DNA of 64,000 nt from Roseobacter sp. (GTDB lineage Bacteria > Pseudomonadota > Alphaproteobacteria > Rhodobacterales > Rhodobacteraceae): the NCBI GenBank assembly GCA_002731875.1, contig PCCY01000021.1, positions 866,509 to 930,508 on the forward strand, in the 5' to 3' direction. A program made the translations under genes and the position numbers. The first letter of the stretch is position 1. Every line of letters starts with the position of its first letter. Under the pieces are notes generated by a model. It was given only the letters and a program-made list of their open reading frames with translations. It was not told the origin of the DNA and did no database searches. Shown here piece by piece: positions 17,135 to 25,837 of the stretch.

Positions 17135-19087
17135 ATGAAGAAATCACTCTTGCTTTGCGATTGCCTGGGCAGTCAGAAAATCGACGTGGACGCGTTATCC
17201 AAGACAACCGGTCTTGCGTGCTCGAAGGTACATAGCTGTCTTTGTACAGATCAGATCGGCATCGCGGCGGAAGCCATCAAGGCGGGTAACGTCACGGTCG
17301 CTTGTCAGCAGGAACGCCGCCGGTTCGAAGATCTTTCGGTGGAAATCGAGGCCGAGCTGCCCGAGTTTGTCGACATTCGTGACCGTGCAGGCTGGCATTC
17401 AGGCCAAGGGGACGCTGCGCCGAAAATGGCTGCGTTGGTCGCGGAGGCACATCTGCCGGCCCCGGGTCCACGTGTGCTCGATGTGGCGTCTGAGGGTACA
17501 TGCCTGCTGCTTGCTCCATCCGAGCTCGCCACCGAAGTGGCCGCGCAATTGGCAGATACACTCGCGATAACCGTTCTGCTGGACCAAGGAGCAGAGGGCA
17601 CCGCCGATCCCCGGTATGACGTGGTACGCGGCAGGCTTCGCAAAGCTTCGGGGTCGTTGGGCAACTTTTCAGTAACGTTCGATCAGCTCGAGATGCTAAT
17701 CCCTGGCGGACGTGGTGCGCCGGAGTTTACGCCACCACGTAACGGCGCAGTGTCGCAATGTGACATCATCCTGGACCTAAGCGGAAACATGTCCCTGTTT
17801 CCCGCACCTCACAAACGCGACGGGTATCTGCGCGCCGATCCCGGCAGCGCCAACGCTGTGGCCGATGTCGTGCGCCAAGCCATGCAGATGATCGGCACAT
17901 TCGAGAAACCGCTATATGTGCGTCTGACTGAAAATCTATGTGCGCATTCGCGGGCCGAACAACCTGCTTGTTCAAACTGTCTGGATCTGTGCCCGACAGG
18001 GGCCATCACGTCTGCGGGCGACCATGTGGCGATCGACCCGCTTATCTGTGCGGGCTGCGGGAGCTGTTCGGCGGTGTGCCCTTCCGGGGCCATTACCTAT
18101 GATGCCCCGCCGGTTGATACGCTGTTCCGGCGGCTTTCTACATTGGCTTCTACATATCGCAAGGCGGGTGGCAAATCACCCCGTTTGCTGGTCCATGACG
18201 AAGAACACGGGCTGGAGATGGTGCAGCTTTTCGCGCGGTATGGCGCAGGATTGCCCGTAGACGTCATCCCGTTTGCAGTGAACGCTTTGGCCGGTTTCGG
18301 ACATGCGGAAATGCTGGCGGCACTGGGCTGTGGTTTTGGCCATGTCGATATTTTATTGTCCCCCAGGACCGAACGCGATGTGATCGAGGTTCAGGCCGAT
18401 ATCGCGCGCGCCATCAGCGGCAGCAATACGATCCGACTGCTTCAAGAGACAGACCCTGACGCATTGGAAACAGCGCTGGATACAGATGTCTTGCAACCGG
18501 AACATGAGACATTGTTGCCTATGGGATCGCGTCGGCAGGTTGCGCGGCTGGCCGGAAGAACGCTACAGCCGGACGTCAGGATGATCGACCTTCCTGCCGG
18601 GGCACCCTATGGAGCCGTGCTGGTAGATACCGACGCGTGCACCTTGTGCCTTTCGTGCGTTTCGCTGTGCCCGTCAGGCGCGCTTGGCGATAACCCCGAT
18701 CTTCCCCAGTTGCGCTTTCAGGAAGATGCCTGTTTGCAATGCGGCTTGTGTGCCAACATTTGCCCGGAAAACGCTATCACACTGAAACCACAGCTTAATC
18801 TATCAGACGAAGCCTTTACCCAAGTCGTGGTGCACGAAGAGGAACCCTTTGCATGTATCGAATGCGGGTCCTTGTTCGGGGTAAAATCAACCGTGGAAAA
18901 GATCACCGAAAAACTGGCAGGCAAACACGCCATGTTTGCGTCGTCCGAAGCGGCGAAGATGATTCAGATGTGCGATAACTGTCGGGTCAATGCCCAGTAT
19001 CACGCGCAAAATAATCCGTTGGCCGGCAAGGAACGGCCAAGAGTACGCACGTCTGACGACTATTTCAGCAAGCGAAGAGACCACTAG
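17135..19087 (+). CDS. multi-cluster 4Fe-4S ferredoxin-type protein of the formate dehydrogenase island
   Basis: The 650-residue protein has no signal peptide, so it is cytoplasmic. Two ferredoxin modules, each with a pair of clusters, are visible: Cys279/282/286 with Cys305/308/311/315, and Cys501/504/507/511 with Cys532/535/538/542. An N-terminal Cys-rich part (CDC at 8-10, Cys29, CLC at 35-37, Cys57) and a C-terminal four-cysteine site (Cys573/576 and Cys612/615) could bind further clusters or zinc. The link between the ferredoxin pairs resembles a Rossmann-like domain. It diverges from the FDH genes and leads the DUF6494-Mrp group. It may donate electrons or Fe-S units during FDH maturation; this is inference. 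Confidence 0.85.
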   Translation: MKKSLLLCDCLGSQKIDVDALSKTTGLACSKVHSCLCTDQIGIAAEAIKAGNVTVACQQERRRFEDLSVEIEAELPEFVDIRDRAGWHSGQGDAAPKMAALVAEAHLPAPGPRVLDVASEGTCLLLAPSELATEVAAQLADTLAITVLLDQGAEGTADPRYDVVRGRLRKASGSLGNFSVTFDQLEMLIPGGRGAPEFTPPRNGAVSQCDIILDLSGNMSLFPAPHKRDGYLRADPGSANAVADVVRQAMQMIGTFEKPLYVRLTENLCAHSRAEQPACSNCLDLCPTGAITSAGDHVAIDPLICAGCGSCSAVCPSGAITYDAPPVDTLFRRLSTLASTYRKAGGKSPRLLVHDEEHGLEMVQLFARYGAGLPVDVIPFAVNALAGFGHAEMLAALGCGFGHVDILLSPRTERDVIEVQADIARAISGSNTIRLLQETDPDALETALDTDVLQPEHETLLPMGSRRQVARLAGRTLQPDVRMIDLPAGAPYGAVLVDTDACTLCLSCVSLCPSGALGDNPDLPQLRFQEDACLQCGLCANICPENAITLKPQLNLSDEAFTQVVVHEEEPFACIECGSLFGVKSTVEKITEKLAGKHAMFASSEAAKMIQMCDNCRVNAQYHAQNNPLAGKERPRVRTSDDYFSKRRDH

Positions 19088-19127
19088 GCACTTCCGCAAA
19101 GCCAGTATCAAAAATCAGGAGAAAATC

Positions 19128-19328
19128 ATGAGTGAAGAGTTCAACATGTCGATGCGCAAATTCTTGAAGCAGGTTGGTGTGACCTCGCAACAAGCGATCG
19201 AAGACGCGATGCGCAAGCAGGGAAACACCGAAGGAAAAACCTTCGAGGCCAAGGTTGTCTTGACCGTTGACGGGCTTGACATGGAGCACGTCGTCACCGG
19301 GAAAATCCAAGGGCAGTCAGAAGCGTGA
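19128..19328 (+). CDS. DUF6494 family small protein
   Basis: The 66-residue product starts MSEEFNMSMRKFLKQVGVT and has an N-terminal helical part followed by two strands (FEAKVVLTVDGL, EHVVTGKI). The ATG at 19128 is preceded by AGGAG at 19117-19121 and is preferred over longer upstream frames that run into the ferredoxin gene. It overlaps the GTG start of the Mrp gene by four bases. The family is conserved in formate dehydrogenase neighbourhoods and has no known activity. Its small size suggests a binding or adaptor role. Confidence 0.8.
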   Translation: MSEEFNMSMRKFLKQVGVTSQQAIEDAMRKQGNTEGKTFEAKVVLTVDGLDMEHVVTGKIQGQSEA

Positions 19329-20392
19329 GCATTACCCGAGATGCCGTTCTGGCCCGCTTGAAGACCCTCAAAGACCCTATCTCGGGTAAGGATATCGTAG
19401 AATTGGGGCTGGTGAAGGCACTGACTGTCGACGAAGGGACGGTGCGTTTTGTGCTTGAGGTGAACCCTTCGCATGCTGAGGCTTATGCCAAGTTGCGCGA
19501 CGAAGCCGATGCCGCCGTCAAGGCGTTGGAGGGGGTTTCAGCCGTTTCAGCAGTGCTGACGGCGCATTCCAAGCAGGCTCCACCCCCGGACCTGAAGATG
19601 GGCCGCAAGTCCGAACCTGCCGGCCCGGAAAAGATCCCCGGTGTTGATCGGATAATCGCGATTGCTTCAGGCAAGGGCGGTGTCGGGAAATCCACCGTTG
19701 CCGCAAACCTTGCCTGTGCGTTGGCCGCCGAAGGCCGCCGCGTCGGAATGCTGGATGCCGATGTTTACGGGCCTTCGCAACCTCGTATGCTTGGTGTGTC
19801 CGGGCGGCCGGCGTCGCCGGATGGCAAAACCATCCTTCCCATGCGCAACTTTGGCGTGACCATGATGTCGATCGGCTTGATGACCAACGACGATCAGGCG
19901 GTTGTCTGGCGCGGGCCGATGTTGATGGGGGCGTTGCAGCAGATGATGATGCAGGTGCAATGGGGCGCCTTGGATGTGTTGATCGTCGATCTGCCTCCGG
20001 GAACCGGTGACGTGCAAATGACGCTTGCCCAGAAGGCGAAAGTGGATGGCGCGATCATTGTCAGCACTCCGCAGGATATCGCGTTGCTGGATGCCCGAAA
20101 GGGGATCGACATGTTTAACCAGCTCAAGACCCCGATTATCGGCATGATCGAAAACATGAGCACGCATATCTGTTCGAACTGCGGTCACGAAGAACATCTC
20201 TTTGGTCATGGCGGTGTTGCCTCCGAGGCTGAGAAGCTGGGCGTACCTTTGTTGGCGGAAATCCCCCTGCATTTGGACATCAGGGTGGCTGCTGACGGCG
20301 GGGCACCGATTGTGGTGTCAAAACCTGAAAGTGCTCAGGCAGAAGCATTCCGTGCGGTCGCCAGAGCCTTGATCGAAGGTGGAAATGCATGA
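19325..20392 (+). CDS. mrp: Mrp/NBP35-family Fe-S cluster carrier ATPase
   Basis: This 355-residue cytoplasmic P-loop ATPase assembles and transfers [4Fe-4S] clusters. It has an N-terminal MIP18/DUF59 domain (about residues 1-85), the deviant Walker A GKGGVGKST (116-124), and the cluster-binding CxxC at Cys283/Cys286 in HICSNCGHE. The start codon is GTG, overlapping the DUF6494 stop by four bases, and its own stop overlaps the next gene by four bases. Being coupled to formate dehydrogenase accessory genes, it may be a dedicated or main cluster supplier; a second mrp copy could exist elsewhere in the genome. Confidence 0.92.
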   Translation: MSITRDAVLARLKTLKDPISGKDIVELGLVKALTVDEGTVRFVLEVNPSHAEAYAKLRDEADAAVKALEGVSAVSAVLTAHSKQAPPPDLKMGRKSEPAGPEKIPGVDRIIAIASGKGGVGKSTVAANLACALAAEGRRVGMLDADVYGPSQPRMLGVSGRPASPDGKTILPMRNFGVTMMSIGLMTNDDQAVVWRGPMLMGALQQMMMQVQWGALDVLIVDLPPGTGDVQMTLAQKAKVDGAIIVSTPQDIALLDARKGIDMFNQLKTPIIGMIENMSTHICSNCGHEEHLFGHGGVASEAEKLGVPLLAEIPLHLDIRVAADGGAPIVVSKPESAQAEAFRAVARALIEGGNA

Positions 20393-21090
20393 CCGACGCC
20401 CCGGTACTACCGCCGCTGCTGACGGGGGTGCAATCTGACAGCCCGTTTGCTCAGGCCTGTGCCGAGGCGCGTCAGGGCTGCGACGCGGGCCTGCTTCTCT
20501 ACGATCTGGGACCAAGCACCTTAGAGGCGGCCATTGTATTCGCACCCGAAGTGCCGTTGTCCAAAGCGATTGCGATGCTGCCGCTTTGTGCGGTCGGCTT
20601 TCAAAGCGCCCTTGGTGCCTTGGCCCCGCCCGAGGTCGGACTGCATCTGGCGTGGAATGGCGATTTGCGACTGAATGGTGCAGTGTGTGGCCATATGCGT
20701 GTGGCTGCATCAAACCCTGATCCAGAACAGATCCCTGACTGGCTGGTCGTGGGGTTTTCCATAAACATCCTGCCGCAAAGCGATACCCCCGGCGACACGC
20801 CTGACGATACCACTCTCTACGGCGAAGGCTGTTCCGATGTGAATCCAGTTATGCTTCTGGAGGCGTGGGCGCGGCACACATTGGTGATGCTGCATCGCTG
20901 GTCTGACGAAGGACCGGCACCCATACACAAATACTGGTCCGGTCTCGCGTGGAGCATGGGTAAGAACATTACTCAGGGTGACGCGAACGGTGTCTTTCTT
21001 GGGATTGACGAAAATTTTGGTCTGTTGCTGAAAGCCGAAGATACCACGCACCTTATTCCCTTGACCGACCTGCTGGAGCCTGCCCCATGA
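20389..21090 (+). CDS. biotin/lipoate ligase-fold protein with DUF4444, probably non-catalytic
   Basis: The 233-residue protein aligns by pattern with BirA/LplA-type ligases over its first ~150 residues (LAWNGDLRLNGAVCGHMRV at 88-106 corresponds to the KWPND...GRKLAGILVE region), followed by a C-terminal DUF4444-like part (KYWSGLAWSMG onward). The ligand-binding GRGRRG loop is absent and the lysine of the GRKLAGI motif is replaced (GAVCG). Ligase activity is therefore doubtful; binding of a protein or small molecule is more likely. It is coupled by four-base overlaps to mrp and DUF6505, which ties it to the formate dehydrogenase accessory set. Confidence 0.75.
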   Translation: MTDAPVLPPLLTGVQSDSPFAQACAEARQGCDAGLLLYDLGPSTLEAAIVFAPEVPLSKAIAMLPLCAVGFQSALGALAPPEVGLHLAWNGDLRLNGAVCGHMRVAASNPDPEQIPDWLVVGFSINILPQSDTPGDTPDDTTLYGEGCSDVNPVMLLEAWARHTLVMLHRWSDEGPAPIHKYWSGLAWSMGKNITQGDANGVFLGIDENFGLLLKAEDTTHLIPLTDLLEPAP

Positions 21091-21605
21091 GCGACCTATA
21101 CCTCGCCCGCGCAATTCATTTTGACGAAAGCGATCGCAATGTATTCCACGTTCCGGCCCGCACCGGTGAATGGTGCGTGTCTGGGGGATTTGAATTTTCG
21201 AACTGGACCGACGGCGATTTGACCGGAAAAGCCCGGCAAGCCTTTGCCAATGGCTGGATGGGCGTAGAAACCTTTGGGCGCGTTACCTTTGTTGCGGTGA
21301 CCAAGGTCGAACCATTCGAGGTCGAAGCGATTACCCGGCAATTGGTCAAGCATTTCATCGAGATATACGGTGCTCCGTCACCGGAAGCCGCCCGGCCCGT
21401 GGCCGAGGAAGAGGTGAGCCAAATGATGGAGATTTGCGCCGATCACGCGCCCAATACGTTGCTTACTGTGGGACGGGAGCTTACCGAAAGCGGGGTGCGC
21501 GAAGGGTATCGGTTCATTGAGCCGCAAGACGCCGGGATAGACCAGTTTGCCGTCCATGGATCGCTGGACGATGACGGCCACGGGGGCCATGGGCATTCGC
21601 ATTGA
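21087..21605 (+). CDS. DUF6505 family protein with histidine-rich tail
   Basis: This 172-residue protein begins MSDLYLARAIHFDESDRNV, has a conserved-looking core with EWCVSGGFEFSNW and FANGWMGVETFGR, and ends in a His/Gly-rich tail (GHGGHGHSH) that could bind a metal. DUF6505 has no established function. It is the last gene of the four-gene coupled set after the ferredoxin gene and overlaps the ligase-fold gene by four bases. Metal handling for the formate dehydrogenase is a reasonable guess but rests only on tail and context. Confidence 0.75.
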   Translation: MSDLYLARAIHFDESDRNVFHVPARTGEWCVSGGFEFSNWTDGDLTGKARQAFANGWMGVETFGRVTFVAVTKVEPFEVEAITRQLVKHFIEIYGAPSPEAARPVAEEEVSQMMEICADHAPNTLLTVGRELTESGVREGYRFIEPQDAGIDQFAVHGSLDDDGHGGHGHSH

Positions 21606-21646
21606 TATCGCACACTCTATACCGGGCGCACTGTATCGCGCGCGAC

Positions 21647-22297
21647 CTACGCCAGTCGGGACTGGCGTAACGACCCGCCACGTTTGATGAACAAACGAGC
21701 AAGAGTAAACACCATCGAAAAAGCGATCAACCCAAGGTATCGTTCGTAGATGCCGTCTATATCGGTTGGAAGAAAATAGAATATCGGGGCGGAAATGGCC
21801 CACACGATTGCGATGATTATCAAGGCTTTCGCATAGCCAGAAGCCACACGGTTTGCGCCTTTTGCCATCGTCCACGGCACGAAAACCATCAACAGGCCGA
21901 GCGCGTAGACAAGATATGAATGGATTACGAAGCCGTCGCTGTCCTGGTCGCCATATTCATTCCGAGCACCGATCAGAAATACCAGCAAGCTGATGATGGC
22001 AAGTCCGATGATACCGTTGCTCCACCGCCATCCACCCATATGGAAATGCGCTGCCGCGATGGCTGTCGCCAATAGCGATGCCGAAAAGGCATAAATCCCT
22101 ATGTCGACGATGTATTCATACCGGCCCGCCCCCAGATCGCTGATTGTATCCGATATCCAGTCATGCTGCGGAACGACAAAATCGGCGATGAATATCGATG
22201 TAGCAAAGATCACACACCCGGCAATCGCGTACCAGCCAAGTATGATCAACAGCATAGGTTGCTCTTGTATCATCAAGGTAGGGGCGTGCTGTCTCAT
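21647..22297 (-). CDS. DUF998 membrane protein
   Basis: The 216-residue product has about six hydrophobic segments beginning at residues 13-35 (MLLIILGWYAIAGCVIFATS), and the DUF998 pattern HDWISDTISDLGAG between the first two. Function is unknown for the family. It sits between the convergent DUF6505 gene and the upstream pnp gene (same strand); the pnp terminator separates it from pnp, so it has its own promoter. The real start may be Met10 or Met15 rather than the first ATG. Confidence 0.75.
   Translation of the reverse strand: MRQHAPTLMIQEQPMLLIILGWYAIAGCVIFATSIFIADFVVPQHDWISDTISDLGAGRYEYIVDIGIYAFSASLLATAIAAAHFHMGGWRWSNGIIGLAIISLLVFLIGARNEYGDQDSDGFVIHSYLVYALGLLMVFVPWTMAKGANRVASGYAKALIIIAIVWAISAPIFYFLPTDIDGIYERYLGLIAFSMVFTLARLFIKRGGSLRQSRLA
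21648..21669. terminator. perfect hairpin between convergent DUF6505 and DUF998 genes
   Basis: TACGCCAGTC (21648-21657) and GACTGGCGTA (21660-21669) are ten-base complementary arms with only GG between, so the folded loop must open a pair. It overlaps the last codons and stop of the DUF998 gene and lies 42 bases after the DUF6505 stop. Without a T run, the terminator role is tentative for either strand. Confidence 0.4.
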
Positions 22298-22391
22298 CTG
22301 ATGTCATCCTGAAAGAACGCGATGTGTTGCGTCGTGAGGCAAACGCCCGAACGGTACATTCCGTTCATTTCACCAGATTCTGCTGGTCGCC

Positions 22392-22427
22392 AAATTAAAA
22401 AAGCCCCGGTGTTTCCACCGGGGCTTT
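22392..22427 (-). terminator. rho-independent terminator of pnp
   Basis: Read on the minus strand, AAAGCCCCGGTG (22427-22416), a four-base loop and the complementary arm (22411-22400) make a twelve-pair GC-rich stem followed by TTTTTTAATTT. It lies 25 bases beyond the pnp stop. Confidence 0.92.
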
Positions 22428-22451
22428 GTCGTTTTCAAAAGCGGTCAAGGA

Positions 22452-24590
22452 TTACTCCGTTGCGCCTTCTTCTTCTTTTTTGACTTCTTCACCAGTTTCC
22501 TGATCAACAACTTTCATCGACAGGCGCACCTTGCCGCGATCGTCAAAGCCCAAGAGCTTTACTTTCACTTCCTGACCTTCCTTAAGAACATCCGAAGGGT
22601 GGTTCAGGCGACGGTTTTCGATCTGGGATACGTGGACGAGACCGTCGCGCTTGCCAAAGGAGTTCACGAACGCACCGAAATCAACGATCTTGACGACGGT
22701 ACCGGTGTAAACCGCACCTTCTTCAGGCTCGGCCACGATGGACCAGATCATGTCATAGGCTTTCTTGATCGAGTCGCCGTTTGGCGATGCGATCTTGATG
22801 ATGCCTTCATCGTTGATATCGACTTTCGCGCCGGACACTTCAACGATCTCGCGGATCACCTTACCGCCGGACCCGATAACTTCACGGATCTTGTCGGTTG
22901 GGATCTGCATCGTTTCGATCCGTGGTGCGTGGACCGAGAATTCCCCCGCGCCGGACAATGCTTTGTTCATCTCGCCAAGGATATGAACGCGGCCTGCCTT
23001 GGCTTGTGCCAGAGCTTTCTCCATGATCTCGGGCGTGATGCCTGCGATCTTGATGTCCATTTGCAGTGACGTGATACCTGCTTCGGTACCGGCCAACTTA
23101 AAGTCCATGTCGCCCAGGTGGTCTTCGTCACCCAGAATGTCGGACAGGATCGCATAGGAGCCGTCTTCTTCCAGGATCAGACCCATGGCAACACCCGCGA
23201 CGGGCGCTTTCAACGGCACGCCTGCATCCATCATGGACAACGAGCCGCCGCAAACCGACGCCATCGAACTGGAGCCGTTCGATTCAGTGATCTCGGACAC
23301 AACGCGGATGGTGTAGGGGAAGTCGGTGGAGGCAGGCAGAACCGCCTGCAACGCGCGCCAGGCCAGCTTGCCGTGACCGATTTCGCGACGGCCAGGGCCG
23401 GACACACGACCAACTTCACCAACCGAGTAGGGAGGGAAGTTATAGTGCAGCATGAAGTTGGATTTGAAGTTGCCGTGCAGCGCGTCGATGAACTGTTCGT
23501 CATCGCCGGTGCCCAGCGTTGTCACAACCAGACCCTGTGTTTCGCCGCGTGTGAACAATGCGGAACCATGGGTGCGTGGCAGGATGCCGGTTTCAGCAAC
23601 GATATCGCGGATTTCGTCGGTTTTACGGCCGTCGATACGCTTGCCGGTTTTAACCACGTCACCGCGCAGGATGGACGCTTCGAGCCCTTTCAGAGCGGAC
23701 CCGAGGTTTGCGTCCTCAAGCTGCTCATCGGTCAGTGCGGCCTTGATGGTTTCGCGGGCGGCTGCAACAGCGGCGGTGCGCTCTTGCTTGTCAGCAATGG
23801 CAAAAGCCGCGCGCATTTCCTTTTCGCCAGCGGCTTTGACAGCAGCGGACAGGTCCGAATAGTCAACCGGCTGGAAGTCGAACGGCTCTTTCGCGGCGTC
23901 TTCGGCCAGATCTATGATCAGGTCGATGACAGGCTGGATCTGCTCGTGCGCGAACTTCACCGCACCCAGCATTTCTTCTTCCGACAGCTCATAGGCTTCG
24001 GATTCAACCATCATCACGGCTTCTTTTGTGCCGGCAACCACCAGATCAAGACGCTGTTCCGGGTTCAGGCGCAGGTCCTGCATGTCGTCAACAGTCGGGT
24101 TCAGAACGTAATTGCCCCCCTCAAAGCCAACGCGGCACGCGGCAATCGGGCCACGGAACGGTGCGCCGGAAATGGTCAGCGCCGCCGAGGCCGCGATCAT
24201 GGCAACCATGTCGGGATCGTTGACCAGATCGTGGCTCAGAACGGTACACATCACCAGAACTTCGTTTTTGAAGCCGGGAACGAACAGCGGGCGGATCGGA
24301 CGGTCGATCAGACGGGCTGTCAGGGTTTCCTTCTCGGTGGGGCGGGCCTCACGCTTGAAGAAGCCACCCGGTACTTTACCGGCGGCATAGTATTTCTCTT
24401 GGTAGTGAACGGTCAGCGGGAAAAAGTCCTGTCCGGGCTTTTGCTGACGTGCGAAAGTGACGTTGGCCATGACGCTGGTTTCGCCGAGTGTCGCGATAAC
24501 CGAACCGTCAGCCTGACGGGCCACCTTGCCTGTTTCCAGTGTCAGCGTCTCTTCGCCCCACTGCATGGATTTTGTCGTTACATTAAACAT
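22452..24590 (-). CDS. pnp: polynucleotide phosphorylase
   Basis: This complete 712-residue 3'-5' exoribonuclease degrades RNA phosphorolytically and is a degradosome component in many bacteria. The order is two RNase PH-like domains (about 1-220 and 310-545) separated by an alpha-helical domain, a KH domain ([15 protein letters not shown] near 565) and an S1 domain ([15 protein letters not shown] near 625). The tail is acidic ([12 protein letters not shown]). It lies downstream of rpsO on the same strand with a GNAT gene between, a variation on the usual rpsO-pnp order. A terminator follows directly, and hairpins in the leader may serve autoregulation. Confidence 0.97.
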   Translation of the reverse strand: MFNVTTKSMQWGEETLTLETGKVARQADGSVIATLGETSVMANVTFARQQKPGQDFFPLTVHYQEKYYAAGKVPGGFFKREARPTEKETLTARLIDRPIRPLFVPGFKNEVLVMCTVLSHDLVNDPDMVAMIAASAALTISGAPFRGPIAACRVGFEGGNYVLNPTVDDMQDLRLNPEQRLDLVVAGTKEAVMMVESEAYELSEEEMLGAVKFAHEQIQPVIDLIIDLAEDAAKEPFDFQPVDYSDLSAAVKAAGEKEMRAAFAIADKQERTAAVAAARETIKAALTDEQLEDANLGSALKGLEASILRGDVVKTGKRIDGRKTDEIRDIVAETGILPRTHGSALFTRGETQGLVVTTLGTGDDEQFIDALHGNFKSNFMLHYNFPPYSVGEVGRVSGPGRREIGHGKLAWRALQAVLPASTDFPYTIRVVSEITESNGSSSMASVCGGSLSMMDAGVPLKAPVAGVAMGLILEEDGSYAILSDILGDEDHLGDMDFKLAGTEAGITSLQMDIKIAGITPEIMEKALAQAKAGRVHILGEMNKALSGAGEFSVHAPRIETMQIPTDKIREVIGSGGKVIREIVEVSGAKVDINDEGIIKIASPNGDSIKKAYDMIWSIVAEPEEGAVYTGTVVKIVDFGAFVNSFGKRDGLVHVSQIENRRLNHPSDVLKEGQEVKVKLLGFDDRGKVRLSMKVVDQETGEEVKKEEEGATE

Positions 24591-24606
24591 CTACGTTTCC
24601 TGTTTC

Positions 24607-24646
24607 GGCCCGCGTTGGGCCATTTGCGTAGGGGGCATATTCCCCC
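24607..24646 (-). promoter_or_regulatory. tandem hairpins in the pnp leader
   Basis: GGCCC/GGGCC (24607-24611 and 24617-24621) and GGGGG/CCCCC (24631-24635 and 24642-24646) form two stem-loops ending 17 bases before the pnp start codon. In enterobacteria, pnp is autoregulated through RNase III cleavage of a leader hairpin; the position here is comparable, but the sequence is unrelated. Regulation is inferred. Confidence 0.4.
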
Positions 24647-24796
24647 TGACTCCGGTATCTTCTTTGTCGGGCGCTGGAGTCCGGGCGCCGGCTTTCAGAT
24701 TGTGCGGCCATACAGCAGTTTGCCTGCGATGGGAAGGGAAGCCTTGCAAGCGGTATGATGTCTGCGCAAAGCCAGTATTCAGGGGTAAATTCGCTG

Positions 24797-25279
24797 TTAC
24801 GCAGGGCAGTGGGGTAAAGCCTTGAACATTTTATAATTTTGCAAGGTCACCCCGCCTTTGACCACAGCATTTGGTGTCTCGACGGACCAGCCCATGCGTT
24901 CAAAAAACGGTTTTGCTTTATCGCTCGCTAAGGTGGTCAGCAGGCACACACCAGATGCAATGGCGCGATTTTCGATGACGGTATAGAGCGCGCGCCCCAC
25001 GCCCTTTTTCATGTAATCGGGGTGGACAAAGGCAAGATCGATCAGCCCTTCGCCGTCTATGGTCATAAAACCTGCCATGCGGTTGTCTATCTCGGCCACG
25101 ACCCCTGAAATGCTATCAAATCTTTTTTTCCATGCCTCTGGCGCGGGGGCTACCCCAGCCCAGGCCACTCGTTGTGCGGCAGAATACACATCTGCTGTTC
25201 CCCTGTGCACTGCCGCAAAGAAAACCAGGGCAGCTTCGTCGGTATCTTCGGGGGTCAGGTCGCGTAGGCAAATGGGCAT
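24797..25279 (-). CDS. GNAT-family N-acetyltransferase
   Basis: The roughly 160-residue enzyme has the GNAT acetyl-CoA motif: a strand (GLIDLAFVHPDYMKKGVGRALY) with the Q/RxxGxG/A-type loop KKGVGRA. It transfers an acetyl group from acetyl-CoA to an unknown amine. The longest frame starts inside the rpsO terminator, so I prefer the ATG at 25279, where the domain begins (MPICLRDLTPED); the ATG at 25300 is also possible. No ribosome-binding site is clear. It interrupts the conserved rpsO-pnp pair. Confidence 0.8.
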   Translation of the reverse strand: MPICLRDLTPEDTDEAALVFFAAVHRGTADVYSAAQRVAWAGVAPAPEAWKKRFDSISGVVAEIDNRMAGFMTIDGEGLIDLAFVHPDYMKKGVGRALYTVIENRAIASGVCLLTTLASDKAKPFFERMGWSVETPNAVVKGGVTLQNYKMFKALPHCPA

Positions 25280-25313
25280 GGGCGTTTTTTTTGTGAACAT
25301 CAATGGGCGAATT

Positions 25314-25347
25314 GAAAAAAACCGCACCCTGTTTCCAAGGCGCGGTT
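25314..25347 (-). terminator. rho-independent terminator of rpsO
   Basis: On the minus strand a twelve-pair stem with two G-U pairs (25347-25336 with 25331-25320), a GAAA tetraloop and a run of seven T residues lies 28 bases after the rpsO stop. Confidence 0.88.
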
Positions 25348-25374
25348 CTAATCGTTGTGACGGTGCAGCGCTGA

Positions 25375-25644
25375 TTAGCGGCGCAGGCCCAAACGCTTGA
25401 TCAGGTCTTGATAACGTGCGTCATCTTTTCCTTTAACGTAATCCAGCAGCTTCCGGCGTGTCGCAACCATTTTCAACAGCCCACGACGACCGTGGTTGTC
25501 TTTCTTGTGGGTTTTGAAATGCTCGGTCAGCGTCGCGATGCGCGAGGATAGAACGGCAATCTGCACTTCAGGCGAACCGGTATCACCTTCTTTCGTGCCG
25601 AATTCTTTCATGACGCGTGCTTTTTCTTCTGGCGTAATCGACAT
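25375..25644 (-). CDS. rpsO: 30S ribosomal protein S15
   Basis: The 89-residue product is full-length S15, which binds the central domain of 16S rRNA and organises early 30S assembly. Diagnostic stretches are [12 protein letters not shown] (residues 21-32), [19 protein letters not shown] (36-54) and [13 protein letters not shown] lies just upstream of the ATG. It has its own promoter at 25751-25779 and terminator at 25314-25347, so it is a single-gene unit with an approximately 100-base leader long enough for S15 autoregulation. Confidence 0.98.
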   Translation of the reverse strand: MSITPEEKARVMKEFGTKEGDTGSPEVQIAVLSSRIATLTEHFKTHKKDNHGRRGLLKMVATRRKLLDYVKGKDDARYQDLIKRLGLRR

Positions 25645-25750
25645 CGGGGTCTCCTTTTCAAAAGGTTAAAGTGATGGCACAGGCCGGGATGTCGTCCAGC
25701 ACAGGCCCATGGAGTATCGTCCGTTGAGGGGAATCAACCGAGATTTCGCG

Positions 25751-25779
25751 CGTATAGGCAGTTTTTACGGGGTTGGCAA
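25751..25779 (-). promoter_or_regulatory. rpsO: sigma-70-type promoter of rpsO
   Basis: On the minus strand, TTGCCA (25779-25774) and TATACG (25756-25751) are separated by exactly 17 bases and lie about 107 bases upstream of the rpsO start. This is the clearest housekeeping promoter in the window. The intervening leader contains the nine-base repeat GGCCTGTGC twice and short dyads that could be part of an S15-binding fold. Confidence 0.7.
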
Positions 25780-25837
25780 AGGTTCATTGACCATACTCAG
25801 ATACGTGAGATGACAAACCGTTGCGGTGCATGTGAAA

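Noticed and set aside
23118..24758. 546-residue open frame antisense to pnp
   Set aside because: Complete overlap with pnp and its leader, no domain, and typical shadow composition rich in Phe, Gly, His and Arg.
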